Source: Onchocerca lupi (Eukaryota > Nematoda > Chromadorea > Rhabditida > Onchocercidae). From it: 64,000 nucleotides of DNA. Made by a program: the position numbers and the translations under genes. The notes beneath the pieces were generated by a model. That model was not told the DNA's origin and did no database searches. It was given only the letters and a program-made list of their open reading frames with translations. Location: positions 124,001-188,000 of the forward strand of contig JAOVVO010000015.1 of NCBI GenBank assembly GCA_028564675.1. The letters are read 5' to 3'. Positions 61,131 through 64,000 of the stretch are shown here, one piece after another; position 1 is the stretch's first letter; each line of letters opens with the position of its first letter.

Positions 61131-61704
61131 CCTTGAAGTGCAAGAATAGCGAAGCGTTTATGTAATTGTTTGTGTATGTGGAATTTGTTTGCGTTAATGA
61201 GTTGCCAATGAGCAAACTTCTTTGATAATGAAGAAAGGCCCGAAATTATCATAAAAAAATCAACCCAAAAGTATACGAAATTTTAGGTTTTTAACTTGAA
61301 GAATTGAATTTGAATTCAGATAATTCTCTTCATTTATTATATCATCAAAACATGAAAACTAAGTTATAGAATCCTCAAGAGATTTCTCCAGAAAGAAGAA
61401 AATTATCAAAATTTATATTAAGGCAAAGAAAATGTAAAATTTTATCTCGATTAAATCACTCATTTCTTGGTTTCCTAATTTTTTCCTTTTTTTTTTTTTT
61501 TTTTTTTTTTTTTTGATTAAAAAATAAATTGAAACTGAAATATGCGTTACTACTGTTTTATCTTTTTTTACCCAATTGTTTCGCAAATTTTCAAAGTAGA
61601 GAGAACACGTAAGAAGAGGATAAAAACGATATCAGTATCAGTATATCATCATGACCGATGAAGGCACAGATTCGGGATAAAATGTTCGGAAAATAATTGA
61701 AGAA

Positions 61705-61866
61705 ATGAGCAGACGAAATGCTGAGAGAAGGGATTTAAGCGAGAAAGCGAGAAAGCGATGTTTGAATGAATTTAAAGGATCATTCACAAATGATCAGAAA
61801 AGAAATTATTTGGCGAATAATGAAGATAAATGTGCAATAGCAAATAAGCTGTTGAAAATGCGATGA
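61705..61866 (+). other. Small ORF or gene remnant, 53 residues
   Basis: Encodes a basic, charged sequence (MSRRNAERRDLSEKARKRCL ... NKLLKMR) with codon use unlike the surrounding AT-rich DNA. Open frames just before (MTDEGTDSG, from about 61654) and after (MDDDDQAVAIPLMPAGLM, from about 61872) are separated from it by stops, which suggests a decayed gene. No family recognised. Confidence 0.25.
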
Positions 61867-64000
61867 AGCAGAATGGATGACGATGATCAGGCGGTTGCAA
61901 TTCCATTGATGCCAGCTGGTCTCATGTCCGAACTTAACAACATTCGCTAAATTCCATACATCAATAATTTGACGACTTACTTAATTGTTGCTTGCTTAAA
62001 ACTGAACTTATTTTGTATTTCAAATTTTTGTAAAATAGACATCATGTTTAAATTTTAATCTAATCCCCTAGGTTATTAAAAATTAATTGTATTTCGTCGA
62101 ATTTTTAGATATATCGCCAGATATTTTTCTTTTTTTTTTTTTTTTTTTAACAAAGGCATACATTTTTCAGCTTTAAATTTTGCCTACTGTAATGTTGATA
62201 TAGTATTTATGACAATTTCTTCTTTCACGTCTTACTAATTTATGCAAAAAGCGATAAATTCGTGCAATTCATTGGTTTGAATAACCAACCGTTCATTAAT
62301 TTTTTTTCAAAATTCAAGTAATAATATATCAGATGTCATTCACAAGCTGACGAATGAAAGATCATGGCAGATTAAGCAGAAAATATAATAAAAATAAAGC
62401 ATGGATGTTTTCTATTTCACATATTGCATTATTGCATTTAAATAAATTGATTCTTTCCTACTAGTGAAAAAATACAAGCCAGAAATTTGTTCAAGAGAAA
62501 TATGAAGCATTACAAGTAAGAAAGTTCGAATTATCCTACTTATAAAAATAATGTGCCACTGCGCGAAAATCGCAAGAAATGGCCGCATGATGCTGTAATA
62601 TGTCTTTGGTTCCATTATTGCTTTAATTAAAAGTATTGAATGATGTTAATATAATTTGAAGAAGTGAAATTGGCAGCTACAGTGGTGCGATAGATCAGAT
62701 TCTAAAATGGTTTAGTATGAAACATAAAAAGAAAATTGAATTATTTTTAAAGATCTTCTGAATATATGTATGTTTTTTTTTTTTTGTTTTTTTCAAATTT
62801 ATAAATCTGCTTTGTAGTATCCTAATTTTAAAAAAATCCAAGTTTAAGATTTCATCAGTTTCGCCTTGTTAAGTAGGATAGATAAAGGTCATTTTGGATT
62901 ATCTCAATACAGTAGTATAAGTTGATACTTTTTATGCGCTCAGTAGAATTGACGCATTAAAAGAAAGAGATTTCCGTATAAATCAGGAAATCAATTCGGA
63001 TATTTCAAATTTGAAAAAACAAAGGGAGAGGTGCGAGCGAAGAGATAAAAATAGTTAAAATGCATCTGAATAGAATAGCACTTTCTGTGAAGAAATATAG
63101 CAGTTTTGCCTCATCGAATGTGTTAGTTTCGTTTTAAAAGTAATATATAATAAAACTGGAAATCAATTGTCATGCCTTCTTTCCGAAAGAACATCAATAT
63201 AACATTTATCGTAGCCAGAATTACCATTTCACTGGTACTGCTTAAAGATATTAGAGAAAAAAAAAAAAGAAAAACGATGAAATCTTTTCAAAATAAAATG
63301 ACTGCAAAAATGAAGGAATGGATAACAAGAAAAAAAGGAATAGAAAATTATATGATAACAATCACTTGATTCGAAGTAATGATTAAGTTGAGGAAAACGA
63401 GTAACAATGATAACTATCAAGATAACATGAAATATATAGTAACAGCTGGGAACAAATTCACACTGGAAAACATACAGTGGTATTTGAAACCTTCTGAATA
63501 TACAAGTTTTGACGTAGCAAAGAGAAGGGAAAAAAGTTCGGGAAAAAATAAATGGAGAGGAAGAAAAAAGCTGAAATATCTTTCAAAATTGAAATACAAG
63601 AAAGATAAAACAGGATTGTGCTCATACTATCCGTTTCCATCTCACTAAGACCTTTAATAGTGGCCAAATAAAAAACTTTTTTTCTGTATTTGAAACGCAA
63701 AAATAAAAACTCTTTTAGTTCGTATAGAAATAAAAAAAAAAGAGGAGTTGAAGACAAAAAAAAAAAGGAAAATAATGAGGTGGAACGGATCATTTTAAGG
63801 TAGAATCAACTTCTGGAACATTACTTAACAGCTAACTTTGCTAGGTTATTTATCATCCTATGATTCATTCAAAATAGGATGAAAATAGCACCCATTTTGT
63901 GATTTGATCAACTGATGAATTTTTTTGCATTGGAACTGCAGTATTGAAGTTCTACTGATTCACTGTTTCTCAGATCTCTCTCAGATAAAAATGGATTACA
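61867..64000. other. AT-rich right end of the window
   Basis: Poly-T runs near 62130 and 62770. ORFs at 63172-63369 and 63379-63648 (plus) are lysine-rich and A-driven, with no domain. Nothing else supportable. Confidence 0.4.

Noticed and set aside
61037..61252. Cys/Val-rich minus ORF
   Set aside because: Translation of the (CA)n tract.
63379..63648. Lysine-rich 89-codon ORF
   Set aside because: A-rich DNA gives Lys/Asn-rich translations by chance; no supporting signals.

Overview
The window looks like nuclear DNA of an AT-rich parasitic nematode, most plausibly a spirurid or filarial-type worm. Genes are split into many short exons with TTTCAG-like acceptors. The start codons at 2803 and 14655 sit directly behind an acceptor, as in spliced-leader trans-splicing. 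The encoded CaMKII follows the UNC-43 pattern. All exon models below were built by eye from splice signals and codon phase, and no database search was run.

Layout. (1) 0.7-2.8 kb, minus: a complete three-exon gene for a small secreted cysteine-rich protein with an antistasin-like and a WAP domain. (2) 6.3-7.5 kb, minus: the last two exons of an unrecognised gene. (3) 11.3-12.6 kb: a GC/CpG-richer, pyrimidine-rich island upstream of (4), a 13-exon EGR/Zif268-type zinc-finger factor on plus (14.7-19.6 kb). (5) 21.6-29.4 kb, minus: a 19-exon PDXDC1 homologue, a decarboxylase-fold protein in which the PLP lysine position is leucine. It carries small plus-strand ORFs in its introns and one apparent non-canonical 3' splice site. 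(6) 29.4-36.4 kb: gene-poor, with a decayed non-LTR retrotransposon-like stretch. (7) 36.4-53.9 kb, minus: a complete 17-exon CaMKII gene (unc-43) with several phase-compatible alternative exons. (8) 53.9-64 kb: mostly AT-rich non-coding DNA with hairpins, (CA)n tracts and weak ORFs.

Most notable observation. Inside the large unc-43 intron between the autoregulatory exon and the variable linker is a same-strand ORF (44106-44400). It starts with a hydrophobic membrane segment and ends in a consensus donor in exactly the phase needed to join the linker exon and the association (hub) domain. The product would be a kinase-less, membrane-anchored hub protein, the same architecture as mammalian alpha-KAP, which is made from an internal start in the CAMK2A gene. 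Two alternative donors in this exon are both in phase. Further candidate exons would give hub-less kinases or insert 17 residues into the hub.

Other structure: a dispersed repeat family (three copies, one apparently supplying a poly(A) signal), four long perfect or near-perfect hairpins, a GC-AG intron in unc-43, and simple repeats.
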